Shown: piece after piece, positions 1-10,170 of the stretch
How the letters are laid out: each line of letters opens with the position of its first letter
Position numbering within the stretch: the first letter of the stretch is position 1
From: Calendula officinalis
Lineage: Eukaryota; Streptophyta; Magnoliopsida; Asterales; Asteraceae
NCBI GenBank assembly: GCA_963853835.1
Contig: OY970822.1
Location: 48,820,404-48,884,403, forward strand
Direction of reading: 5' to 3'
Length of the DNA: 64,000 nt
Position numbers and translations under genes: made by a program
Notes under the pieces: generated by a model
The model's database searches: none
What the model was told of the DNA's origin: nothing
The model's input: the letters and a program-made list of their open reading frames with translations, nothing else

Positions 1-1796
1 GTCATGATCCCCGTAGAGATAGGCTGTGACCACATCCATAAGCTGCATATTCAGTTTTTTCTGAAACTACTAAACTGATTAAGTAGTGGAACATTATAAC
101 GTCCATTACGAGAGAATACATCTTCTCGTAATCAATAACAGGGCGTTTAAGAGAAGCCTAGCACCATGAGGCGAACTTTGTATCTTACAATCTCATTATT
201 CTCTTTACGCTTCCTTACGAATACCAATTTACAACCAAATGGTTAAACATTAGGTGGTGTCGGAGCAACAGGTCCAAACACTCTTCCTTTCGGTAAGGAA
301 TCCAATTTTACCTGGATTGTGTATTTCATAAAGACCAGTCCATTGTACTCAGCAATAGTACTTGATGCCATGTCATCATTGCTCATAATGTCAGTGGCCA
401 CTGCGTATATGAGCAAATAATCGATGACAGTTTCGTTTTGCTTCAAAATATTGTCTAAGCTAGCATACTCGACAGATATTTCAAGATTATCGGGATGATG
501 AGAAATATGTGTTTCATCATGAACACGTTTCTCCAATACACTCCCGTGATCCATAATGATCTGGTGTGGCAAAACGTATACAACAAAATTTCTCCTCCTT
601 TGAGGCAGAACATCCTTGGAACCGAACCGGTCTTCCTCTTTAATTGGGAAGAGCGCCGGACTGGACAACCAATGGCAGCGTCCTTTGCACGATGGGTTCG
701 ACCGATGCAACATGTTCAAACGGAACATGGCGTCTCACAGGGACGTCTATCCTTGCAGGCATGCAGCAGGTATATTTGATCTCGTGACATTTGCTAAGTC
801 ATTAAATGCGTCTGGTAGCTGATTAGCAACATTTTGTAGACTTAAAATTATTTGCACATCCTTATCACTATGTGCAGTCGGGTTATCCACATGAGATAAA
901 TTGGGTACATGCCACTTCCTTTCACGTCGTTCCTTATCAACGTTAACGTGCAAATCTCCCCCTAACGACGGGAAGATTGTCTCATCAAAGTCACAATACG
1001 CATGTATAGCGTTAAAGAGATCGCCTGTCAAGGGCTCTAAATAGAGTATGATGGATGGGGATTAATAATCAACATATATTCCCCGTCGTTTCTGAGGTCC
1101 AAATTTCGAACGCTTCGGAAGTTCAATTGGAACATTTACCAAGCACCCAAACACGCGTAAATATGACACATCGGGCTCATATACAGTTACCAACTGGTAC
1201 GAAGGAAGTTATTGGGTGCCCATGGGCCTCAGAAGGACCAATGCATCTGTATGCAATATCGCATAACCATATATAAAAATGGGGCATTTTGGTGCGCATA
1301 ACCAAAATTCTTGCAATTATTTGTATTCGTTTGATAAACTTATCCGCAAGATTAATTTGAGAATGAACGTACACAACAGGGTGTTCAATATCAAGGCCCA
1401 ATGTTATGCAATAATCATCGAATATTTTCGATGTAAACTCACCGACATTATCAAGTCTGATTGACTTTTTTGGATAATTCGGATGATTAGCCCTCAACTT
1501 AATGATATGGGCTAGGAGTTTAGGAAATGTTTCATTCCCTGTGGACAAAAAAGCTACATGTGACCATCACCGTTGATTCATCAACCAATATCATGAAATT
1601 TTTAAATGGTCCGCATGGTGGTTGGATAGATCCACAAATATCCCCATGAATTCTCTTAAGAAAACGGGATATCACTTTTGTAGATTATACATAAAGTGGT
1701 TTGAGATGTGTCTTTACAATCGAGCATATTTGGCATAGGCTTTTCGAATTAATCATGAAATTAATTCCTTCAAGAGGATGCCAATGAGATGCATTC
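1..1796 (-). pseudogene. Copia pol remnant: integrase, linker, start of reverse transcriptase
   Basis: Read on the minus strand. From about 1700 to 1177 lies an integrase core: a GDICGPIHPP-like stretch (already broken by stops), then IRLDNVGEFTS with a catalytic-type Asp, followed by the IKRIQIIAR region. 1031-747 encodes the FDETIFPSLGG and NLANQLPDAFNDL linker motifs, and 728-243 continues the linker into LDSLPKGRVFGPV. 240-1 begins reverse transcriptase (VFVRKRKENNEIVRYK), with at least two stops. All pieces match ordinary copia polyprotein order. The gene cannot encode a functional product. Open frames in this stretch on the plus strand are antisense shadows. Confidence 0.85.
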
Positions 1797-3516
1797 TGTA
1801 ACGACCCGAAATTTGTAAATAAATAAATTGTATAAAAATATGATAAATAAGGATAAATCGTTTTAAGAACGTAGGAATTGGTTTCGTGTCGTTTGGAGAC
1901 CGTATGAGGAAGTTACGGGCGAAACTGGGTCGAGACAACAACCGAAAAATGCAGCCCTACTGCATCGGAAAGTTAGCGCCACGAACTCGAGTTAACGATC
2001 GGGAACAGTCTCCAGCGGATTTGGCTTTTGAGCGTGATGTAGTTCACGAGTAGTTAGCGATCGCGAAGTAGGCGTGGAACGCATAGTTAGCGACGTGAAC
2101 TTAGTTCGCGCCGTGAACTTTGGTCGTGCAGCATTAAAGTCGGGTTTTGGCTCATTTAATGCAATAGTAAACCCTAGTTTCTTCCATTGGAGATTTTTGA
2201 GAGCATGTGCTGATCTTGGTTGATTTCTCCATCAAAGTTTGGTAGATTTCACTCCTAAGTGAAGATTAAAGGTGTATCTTCACTCCTTGATCTTTGTAGC
2301 TTTAGATCTAGGTATTTTGATGGTTGGGTTTGAAACCCTAGTTATTGAGGGTTATGGTTTATGGTGAATAAATGATGTATACACTTAATAGATGGTATAT
2401 TAACAAAGGAAACAAGTGTATGATTTCGATTTGCAAGAATCTTAAGGGTTGGTTAAACCTAGGGTTTGGTAAATCACCATAATTGGGGGAAAGTGTTAGT
2501 TGATGGTATCTAGGGATAAATGGATACATTATTAGTAGTATGTGATGTTGAACATTGTATGATTGTGTATTAGGCTTTTGGTGAAGTCTTGGAAGTTTGA
2601 CCGAATTGTGGAAGCAAGAGTTTTGGTGTCAGGAACACGGTTGGAGCATTAATTGCTAAGGTGAGTACGTGTGGAAATTTACTGAGTACATAGCCCATGA
2701 AATCCCTTTATTACTTCTGTTATGGTCTATTTGCTTAATTGGGTAAACTAGTAGTTAGTAGTTAGTTATACCGATAATAGTATTGAACTAACATGTTTGT
2801 TGATAGACGTGATAGTCGAGAGCTAGATTGACATAACCATTGGGTTATGATATGTTGAGATGATGTGATGATGCGGGGGACCCCCGGTCATGAGGTGTGG
2901 TGTGAGGGGCAGTTGGGTGGATTCCCATCGACTCAACCACGATAGTAGTCTTGCTAACTGGAGGTAGTCCGGTGAGTAAGGCAGGTATTGGTAGATTGGG
3001 CGAATCCCTCTTGCCGGTATCTTGAGGCTTATTAATGGCGGTGGATTTCGGTTAATAAGTCAAGGTGGTTCTAGTTAGTTCGGGGGCAACCCGATAACTA
3101 GATATGATTGCTAGGAAAACAAAGTATTAGAGTCACAATAGGGTGACTAGTTAGATGGATGATTTACTTACATGTTTGTCTATATGTCATACGATTATTA
3201 TTATTATTATTGAGTCTAAACCCATGTAGCTCACGAGACGTTTTGTCTCACGTACTCCTTGTTTGTCTTGCTATGTACTCAGGTTCGGGATCGAAGGTTT
3301 AGGTATGCATGGATAGAGATGCGGGGCCTAGAGTAGAATAACTTTAGATTGGATTTATGCTTAGCTTTGGTTTTGATCTATTTTGTAACACCAAACTTTA
3401 TACTCTGATTTTCATACCAAAGGTTTTTGTAAATCCATATTTTGGAATAGTTCTTCTATTTATGAAAAATGATTTATTTTGGGCAAATGTTTTGTATTAA
3501 AATTTGAGGTGTTACA
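1797..3516 (+). repeat. 5' LTR of the chromovirus
   Basis: 1720 bp, TGTAA...TTACA ends, about 98% identical to 8376-10102 by eye. It holds a perfect GC palindrome CGGGGGACCCCCG at 2874-2886 and a short ATT repeat near 3193. Followed at once by the primer-binding site. Confidence 0.95.
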
Positions 3517-3519
3517 ACT

Positions 3520-3531
3520 TGGTATCAGAGC
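3520..3531 (+). promoter_or_regulatory. Primer-binding site, initiator tRNA-Met type
   Basis: TGGTATCAGAGC, three bases after the end of the 5' LTR. This is the usual complement of the 3' end of plant initiator tRNA-Met, used to prime minus-strand DNA synthesis. Confidence 0.9.
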
Positions 3532-3754
3532 TACTGTTTAAGTGAATTAGGTTGGATGACCATCCTAGTCTTAGACTGTAGCATTATTCCTTAAGATCAT
3601 AGGTTAACCTTGAGACTTTATATTAAGTTTAGGGTTGAACCTAGGGGACCGATGAAATTTGATATGATTATGGATATTGAGTCTTATGCGACTAATGGGC
3701 TGTACACAATGTACTAAATGTTTAATGTCTTTCGTATAGTCTTGATTGAAAGAA

Positions 3755-4924
3755 ATGGTGACCACGCGTAGAAGTGGTAGAGCCCCGGAGGGCCGGGAGG
3801 AGGAGATACCTCATGTTGAGGTTGTGGTTGAACAAGAAAATCAACCGTCGATGCATCGAATGGGTGAGTCGGAGGTCGGAGCGAATAGAACTCCGGTAAC
3901 TATGGCGGATCTCCAAACTATTATTGATCAAATCAAAGGGATGGTGGCCGAGGAAGTGCACCGAATTATTGGAGACCGTGAGAGGTCGGGAGGAGACCGG
4001 GAATCCGAGGCTAAGTCGGATGAGAGAACTGGGGGTAGTGGCACCGTGGAGGGGAAATCCTCCACGGGTGGCCAAAGTGATGCTAGGACTAGTCCCATTG
4101 TGAAAGAAGGTTGTTCGTTTAAATCCTTCATGGCATGTAAGCCAAATGTGTACAAGGGTAGTTCGGACCCGAAGGTAACTATGAGGTGGATCCGGGAGAC
4201 CGAGAGGGTTATCGGTAGTAGCAAGTGTAAGGATGCCGATATGGTGACGTATGCGTCACAATTGTTAAAAGAAGATGCCATGGTTTGGTGGGATATCGTG
4301 TATGAAACCCTCGGGAGGGAGGTGGTTGAGAAAATGACGTCGGATGAATTCACCACGAGATTGAAAAAGAAATTTTATCCCGAAAGGGATTTGGAAAAGA
4401 TGCACGAGAAGTTCGTGACCCTTAAGAAGGGTGATTTGTCAATCGAGGAATACTCGAGAGAGTTCACGGGATTGCTCCCGTTTGTTGCTAAAACCTACTC
4501 GGATGAGAGGTTGAGGGTGGTCCGGTATGCTAGTGGGTTACCGTGGGACTACCAATTGGAAGTTAAGAGGGCGGTCACACTTGATGAGGCCATTAGTACC
4601 GCCCGGGGTGTAGAGGAAGTGAATGAGGCACGTGTTGCCGAGAGGGCCCGTGTGGGCGAGAAAAGGAAAGCCGAGAGCGGCTCTAGTTCGTTCAAAAAAG
4701 GGAAGTTCACTTCGAGCTTCTCTAAACAAGGAAGTGTTGGCCCGTGCAAGAAATGCGGGAAAAATCATACCGGCATATGCCGAGGAGAGTCCAAGGCTTG
4801 TTATAGTTGTGGCAAGATGGGGCACATAGCCGGGATTGTAAGGCCAAGTTGTCGGCCGATGTGGAGTGCTACTCATGCCATGAAAAAGGTCATTATAACA
4901 ATGTATGCCCGAAGAAGGGAATAG
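3755..4924 (+). pseudogene. Chromovirus gag (frameshifted at its zinc knuckles)
   Basis: Capsid/nucleocapsid region. ATG chosen at 3755, since the upstream in-frame codon at 3746 is TTG. An N-terminal charged region is followed by a Retrotrans_gag domain (WWDIVYETLG, then FYPERDLEKMHEKFVTLKKG and IEEYSREF at about residues 175-240). A basic Ser/Lys stretch leads to zinc knuckles CKKCGKNHTGIC and CYSCGKMGHIAG. Just after GHIAG near 4830 the frame shifts, so this frame ends in unrelated residues and the true continuation lies in the next frame. Confidence 0.9.
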
Positions 4925-5640
4925 AGTCGATGGTGTCCACGGCTCAAAAGAAAGTGGAACCGGCAAAGGTGAAGGGGCGGTCCTTCCAACTCACTCGGGA
5001 GGAGGCGAAGGAGGCACACGATGTGGTGTCAGGTACTTTATTCATTAACTCCTTGCCAACTCATATTTTGTTTGATTCGGGTTCCAATTATTCGTTTATG
5101 TCTTATGAGTTCGGTTGTAAATTGAATGTGCCATCCGAGATGTTAGATGAGGTTTATGAGATAGAAGTAGCCGACGGGAAAACGTCTATGGTTGAATGTA
5201 TTTATAGAAATTGTCAAATAGAAATAGATGGTAGAAAGTTTAAGGTAGATTTGTTGCCCATGGGAATTAGGGCGTTTGATGTGGTTATCGGTATGGATTG
5301 GTTGGGTATGCACCAAGCCAAGATTGTGTGTGGAAAGAAAATAGTGTCGATTAGGACACCCGAGAATGAGAAAGTGTATGTGTATGGGGAGAAACGACAT
5401 CACATACCTTATGTGATTACCGCCATTAAGGCGAGGAAAAGTATATCGAAGGGTTGTGCATCGTTTATTGCATATGTATTAGATGGCGGAAAAGAAAAGA
5501 AGACGATGGATAACGTCAAGATTATTCGGGATTTCCCCGAGGTATTTCCCGATGACTTACCCGGTTTGCCACCGGAGAGACAAGTCGAGTTTAAAATTGA
5601 TTTAGTTCCGGGGGCGACGCCGATTGCTCGTGCTCCCTAA
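4807..5640 (+). pseudogene. Chromovirus zinc knuckle and aspartic protease
   Basis: Continues the gag-pol reading after the frameshift near 4830. It starts with the remainder of one knuckle (DCKAK) and a complete CYSCHEKGHYNNVC. A retropepsin follows: ILFDSGSNYSFMS carries the catalytic Asp-Ser-Gly, and FDVVIGMDWLGMHQA is the conserved second half. The C-terminal part has FPEVFPDDLPGLPPERQVEF, the usual lead-in to gypsy reverse transcriptase. It stops at TAA 5638-5640 inside the normally continuous polyprotein, a nonsense mutation. The ATG at 4807 is internal, not a true start. Confidence 0.9.
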
Positions 5641-5658
5641 CGTTTAGCTCCTACCGAG

Positions 5659-6288
5659 ATGCGGGAATTGATGACCCAATTGCAAGATTTGTTAGATAAA
5701 GGTTTTATTCGTCCGAGTTCGTCACCATGGGGTGCACCGGTGTTATTTGTTAAAAAGAAAGACGGTTCAATGAGAATGTGTATCGACTACCGAGAGATGA
5801 ATAAGGTAACAATTAAGAACCGTTACCTGTTGCCGAGAATTGACGACTTATTCAACCAATTGCAAGGTGCTAGTTATTTCTCGAAGATTGATTTGAGGTC
5901 GGGTTATCACCAAGTTCGGGTGAAAGAAGGCGACACCGAGAAGACGGCTTTTCGTACACGTTATGGTCATTATGAATTTCTAGTGATGTCGTTTGGTCTT
6001 ACAAACGCGCCGGCTATTTTTATGGATTTAATGAATCGGGTTTGCAAACCGTTCCTTGATAAGTTCTTGATAGTGTTTATTGATAATATTTTGATTTATT
6101 CGAAAACCGAGGAAGAACACGAAAGTCATTTGAGGCTTGTTTTAGATGTGTTGAAACGGGAAAAGTTGTATGCAAAATTCTCGAAGTGTGAATTTTGGTT
6201 GCGGGAAGTGCAATTCTTAGGTCACGTGGTGACGTGTGATGGTATTAAGGTTGACCCGTCCAAGATTGAAGCGGTGTCAAACTGGTAG
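5659..6288 (+). pseudogene. Chromovirus reverse transcriptase with altered active site
   Basis: Reverse transcriptase copies the element RNA to DNA. Visible blocks: KGFIRPSSSPWGAPVLFVKK, MCIDYREMNKVT, FSKIDLRSGYHQVRV (first catalytic Asp), FGLTNAPAIFMDLMN and FIDNILIYSK. In the last block the family pattern is two adjacent Asp residues; here the second is Asn, which should abolish activity. The frame ends at TAG 6286-6288, a Trp-like position before the conserved PPRTPTEVRSFLGLAGYYRR, which continues in the same frame as untranslated coding sequence. The preceding stop at 5638 separates it from protease. Confidence 0.93.
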
Positions 6289-7551
6289 CCTCCGAGAACT
6301 CCAACCGAGGTTAGAAGTTTCCTTGGATTAGCCGGTTATTACCGAAGATTTATACAAGACTTCTCGAGAATCGCGATTCCACTCACGAAGTTAACGAGAA
6401 AAAGTGAGAAGTTTGTGTGGGAGAAGAAGCAAGAAGAGGCGTTTAAGTTGTTGAAAGAAAAGTTATGTAACGCGCCGATTCTTACGCTACCGGATGGTAT
6501 GGAAGATTTTGTGGTTTATAGTGATGCGTCGAATCAAGGGCTCGGTTGTGTGTTGATGCAAAGAGGTAAGGTAATCGCTTATGCCTCGCGACAATTGAAG
6601 AATGCGGAATTAAGGTACACGACACACGACTTGGAATTGGCGGCGATTATATTTGCCTTGAAGTTGTGGAGGCATTATTTGTATGGTACTCGGTGTACGT
6701 TGTACACGGATCATAAAAGTCTACAATACGTGTTTACTCAAAAAGATCTTAATATGCGACAAAGAAGGTGGATCGAGTTGATCGCCGACTATGATTGTGA
6801 AATTGTGTATCACGCGGGAAAAGCTAATGTAGTAGCCGACGCCTTGAGCCGAAAGGTTTATGAGAAGCCGAACCGAGGAATTTTATCACGTATAGAAGTC
6901 GTCTCGAGCATCATCGAAAGAATCAAGAATGCCCAACGAGAAGTTATGGGAAAAGAAGAGTTAAGACAAGAGCGGTTAGGTAAGAACCAACATTTTCTCG
7001 AAAATGCACAAGGGTTGAAGACCGTAGGCGGTCGTATTTGGGTTCCTAAGTTCGGTGGCATCCGAAAAGAGTTGTTGTTTGATGTGCACAAGTCAAAGTA
7101 TTCGATTCACGCGGGAAGTACAAAGACGTACCAAGATATGAAACGGGTCTATTGGTGGCCCGGAATGAAGACGAGAGTAGCTAAGTACATCTCGAAGTGT
7201 GCCACGTGTGCGCAAGTGAAAGCCGAGCATCAAGTACCGTATGGGGTAGCTCAATCATTGGTTGTACCGGCCGGAAAGTGGGAAGACATAACTATGGATT
7301 TCATAGTAGGGTTACCGAAGACGAGTAAGGGTCCCGATGCCATTTGGGTCATAGTTTACCGGTTGACCAAGTGTGCGCTATTTTTAGCCATTCGGGAAAC
7401 GTTGCCACTTGAGAAATTGGCTAAGTTGTATGTTGATGAGGTGGTTCGACTCCACGGGTTCCGTTATCGATTGTTTCCGATAGAGACGCGAGGTTTACCT
7501 CGAGATTTTGGCGGTCATTACAAGAAGAGTTGGGTACAAAGTTGCGGTTGA
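6289..7551 (+). pseudogene. Chromovirus RT thumb, RNase H and integrase N-terminal half
   Basis: After the TAG at 6286 the frame remains open. It gives the FLGLAGYYRRFIQDFSRIA thumb, then RNase H (VVYSDASNQGLGCVLMQ with catalytic Asp, ELAAIIFALKLWRHYLYG, LYTDHKSLQY, VVADALSRK). The integrase HHCC zinc domain follows (VHKSKYSIHAGSTKTYQDMK and CATCAQVK), then the core start ITMDFIVGLPKTSKGPDAIW with the first catalytic Asp. A frameshift near 7465, just before the second catalytic Asp, diverts this frame into unrelated residues ending at 7551. Confidence 0.9.
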
Positions 7552-8405
7552 GCACGGCTTATCATCTGCAAACCGACGGTCAAAGTGAAAGAACGATTCA
7601 AACGGTTGAAGACATGTTAAGATCGTGTGTACTAGATTTCGGTGGTAAATGGGATGAACATTTACCGTTAGTCGAGTTCTCGTATAATAATAGTTACCAC
7701 TCGACTATTAAGATGCCGCCTTATGAGGCGTTGTATGGAAGAAAATGTAGAACTCCATCTTGTTGGTTGGAAGCGGGAGAAACGAAACTCATGGGTCCCG
7801 AGATCATGAGAGTGACGAATGAAAAGATCGGTATTATCCAAACCAACATGAAAGTCGCTCAAGATAGGCAACAAAGTTATTCGGGTTTGAAGAAAAGGCC
7901 ATACGACTTGGATGTTGGTGATATGGTCATGTTGAAAGTGTCACCTTGGAAAGGTGTGATGCGGTTTGGTAAGAAGGGAAAGGTAAGTCCAAGGTATGTT
8001 GGACCGTTTAAAATATTGAAACGGGTCGGGCTTCAAGCTTTTAAGTTGGAACTTCCACCCGAGCTTCAAGGTGTGCATGACACCTTTCACGTAAGTTATT
8101 TGAAGAAGATTATCGGGGAAGTTGAAAATATTATTCCATTGCAAGAGTTGCGGGTTGACGGCCCGAACCGGTTGATTGAGGAGCCTGAGGCGATATTAGA
8201 AGCGAAAACAAAGAAGCTCCGGAATAAAGAGATCGAGTTGGTATTGGTCAAGTGGAAGCATTCACTTGGGCCGAATTTGACTTGGGAAGTCAAAGACGAG
8301 ATTCGGAAAAGATACCCGGATTTCGTAAACTATGATGAGATTCTGAGGACGGAATCTTCTTCAGGGGTAGATAGTTGTAACGACCCGAAATTTGTAAATA
8401 AATAA
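7530..8405 (+). pseudogene. Chromovirus integrase C-terminal half with chromodomain
   Basis: In-frame continuation of the integrase after the frameshift near 7465. HLQTDGQSERTIQTVEDMLR carries the catalytic Glu. FSYNNSYHSTIKMPPYEALYG and the GPFKILKRVG/AFKLELP GPY/F-type module follow. Near the C terminus a chromodomain is seen (VLVKWKHSLGPNLTWEVKDE), the part that targets chromoviruses to marked chromatin. The frame runs 30 bases into the 3' LTR and stops at 8403-8405. The listed start is the first ATG in frame, not a biological start. Confidence 0.9.
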
Positions 8406-10102
8406 ATTGTATAAAAATATGACAAATAAGGATAAATCGTTCTAAGAACGTAGGAATTGGTTTCGTGTCGTTTGGAGACCGTATGAGGAAGTTACGGGCG
8501 AAACTGGGTCGAGACAACAACCGAAAAATGCAGCCCTGCTGCATTGGAAAGTTAGCGCCGCGAACTCGAGTTAACGACCGGGAACTGTCTCCAGCGGATT
8601 TGGCTTTTGAGCGTGATGTAGTTCACGAGTAGTTAGCGATCACGAAGTAGGCGTGCAACGCATAGTTAGCGACGTGAACTTAGTTCGCGCCGTGAACTTT
8701 GGTCGTGCAGCATTAAAGTCGGGTTTTGGCTCATTTAATGCAATAGTAAACCCTAGTTTCTTCCATTGGCGATTTTTGAGAGCAGGTGCTGATCTTGGTT
8801 GATTTCTCCATCAAAGCTTGGTAGATTTCACTCCTAAGTGAAGATTAAAGGTATATCTTCACTCCTTGATCTTTGTAGCTTTAGATCTAGGTATTTTGAT
8901 GGTTGGGTTTGAAACCCTAGTTATTGGGGGTTGTGGTTTATGGTGAATAAATGATGTATACACTTAATAGATGGTATATTAACAAAGGAAACAAGTGTAT
9001 GATTTCGATTTGCAAGAAACTTAAGGGTTGGTTAAACCTAGGGTTTGGTAAATCACCATAATTGGGGGAAAGTGTTAGTTGATGGTATCTAGGGATAAAT
9101 GGATACATTATTAGTAGTATGTGATGTTGAACATTGTATGATTGTGTATTAGGCTTTTGGTGAAGTCTGGGAAGTTTGACCGAATTGTGGAAGCAAGAGT
9201 TTTGGTGTCAAGAACACGGTTGGAGCATTAATTGCTAAGGTGAGTACGTGTGGAAATTTACTGAGTACATAGCCCATGAAATCCCTTTATTACTTGTGTT
9301 ATGGTCTATTTGCTTAATTGTGTAAACTAGTAGTTAGTAGTTAGTAGTTAGTTATACCGATAATAGTATTGAACTAACTTGTTTGTTGATAGACGTGATA
9401 GCCGAGAGCTAGATTGACATAACCATTGGGTTAAGATATGTTGAGATGATGTGATGATGCGGGGGACCCCCGGTCATGAGGTGTGGTGTGAGGGGCAGTT
9501 GGGTGGATTCCCATTGACTCAACCACGATAGTAGTCTTGCTAACTGGAGGTAGTCCGGTGAGTAAGGCAGGTATTGGTAGATTGGGAGAATCCCTCTTGC
9601 CGGTATCTTGAGGCTTATTAATGGCGATGGATTTCGGTTAATAAGTCAAGGTGGTTCTAGTTAGTTCGGGGGCAACCCGATAACTAGATATGATTGCTAG
9701 GAAAGCAAAGTATTAGAGTCACAATATGGTGACTAGTTAGATGGACGATTTACTTACATGTTTGTCTATATGTCATACGATTATTATTATTATTATTGGG
9801 TCTAAACCCATGTAGCTCACGAGACGTTTTGTCTCACGTACTCCTTGTTTGTTTTGCTATGTACTCAGGTTCGGGATCGAAGGTTTAGGTACGCATGGAT
9901 AGAGATGCGGGGCCTAGAGTAGAAGAACTTTAGATTGGATTTATGCTTAGCTTTGGTTTTGATCTATTTTGTAACACCAAACTTTATACTCTGATTTTCA
10001 TACCAAATGTTTTTGTAAATCCATATTTTGGAATAGTTCTTCTATTTATGAAAAATGATTTATTTTGGGCAAATGTTTTGTATTAAAATTTGAGGTGTTA
10101 CA
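8376..10102 (+). repeat. 3' LTR of the chromovirus
   Basis: 1727 bp, 7 bp longer than the 5' LTR because of one extra TAGTTAG unit near 9335. It carries the same palindrome CGGGGGACCCCCG at 9460-9472. The purine-rich AGGGGTAGATAG just upstream (8363-8374) is the likely, weak, polypurine tract. TSD CATTC follows at 10103-10107. Confidence 0.95.
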
Positions 10103-10107
10103 CATTC

Positions 10108-10170
10108 ATAGTTCGAAGCATCGTATTTTGACCCGGGTGTCCCAGCTGGTCATGCCATAACATATAAGTT
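10108..10170 (-). pseudogene. Copia GAG-pre-integrase motif
   Basis: The minus strand of 10132-10163 encodes MLWHDQLGHPG, the conserved LWH...LGHPG zinc-binding motif before copia integrase. It joins the decayed element on both sides of the chromovirus and fixes the insertion point just downstream of this motif. Sequence to about 10560 probably continues as protease/gag remnants, but I see no further motif I can name. Confidence 0.8.

Larger units (their letters stand above)
1797..10102 (+). mobile_element. Ty3/gypsy chromovirus (Tekay-like), nearly full length
   Basis: Complete LTR retrotransposon of about 8.3 kb. It begins TGTAACGACC and ends GGTGTTACA, flanked by the 5-bp duplication CATTC at 1792-1796 and 10103-10107. 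It has a 5' LTR, a tRNA-Met primer-binding site, gag with zinc knuckles, aspartic protease, reverse transcriptase, RNase H, integrase and a C-terminal chromodomain in Ty3/gypsy order. Long LTRs (1.7 kb) and the chromodomain suggest the Tekay (Del) clade, an inference. By eye the LTRs differ at about 34 positions plus one 7-bp indel (roughly 2%), so the insertion is young. The coding region has two stops and two frameshifts, so this copy is not autonomous. Confidence 0.95.

Noticed and set aside
3520..3531. tRNA-Met-like sequence
   Set aside because: Only the 12-base complement of a tRNA 3' end; it is a primer-binding site, not a tRNA gene. The same applies at 27376 and 42689.
3722..4075. Antisense frames opposite chromovirus gag and protease
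   Set aside because: Shadows of the coding strand, which carries clear gag and protease motifs.
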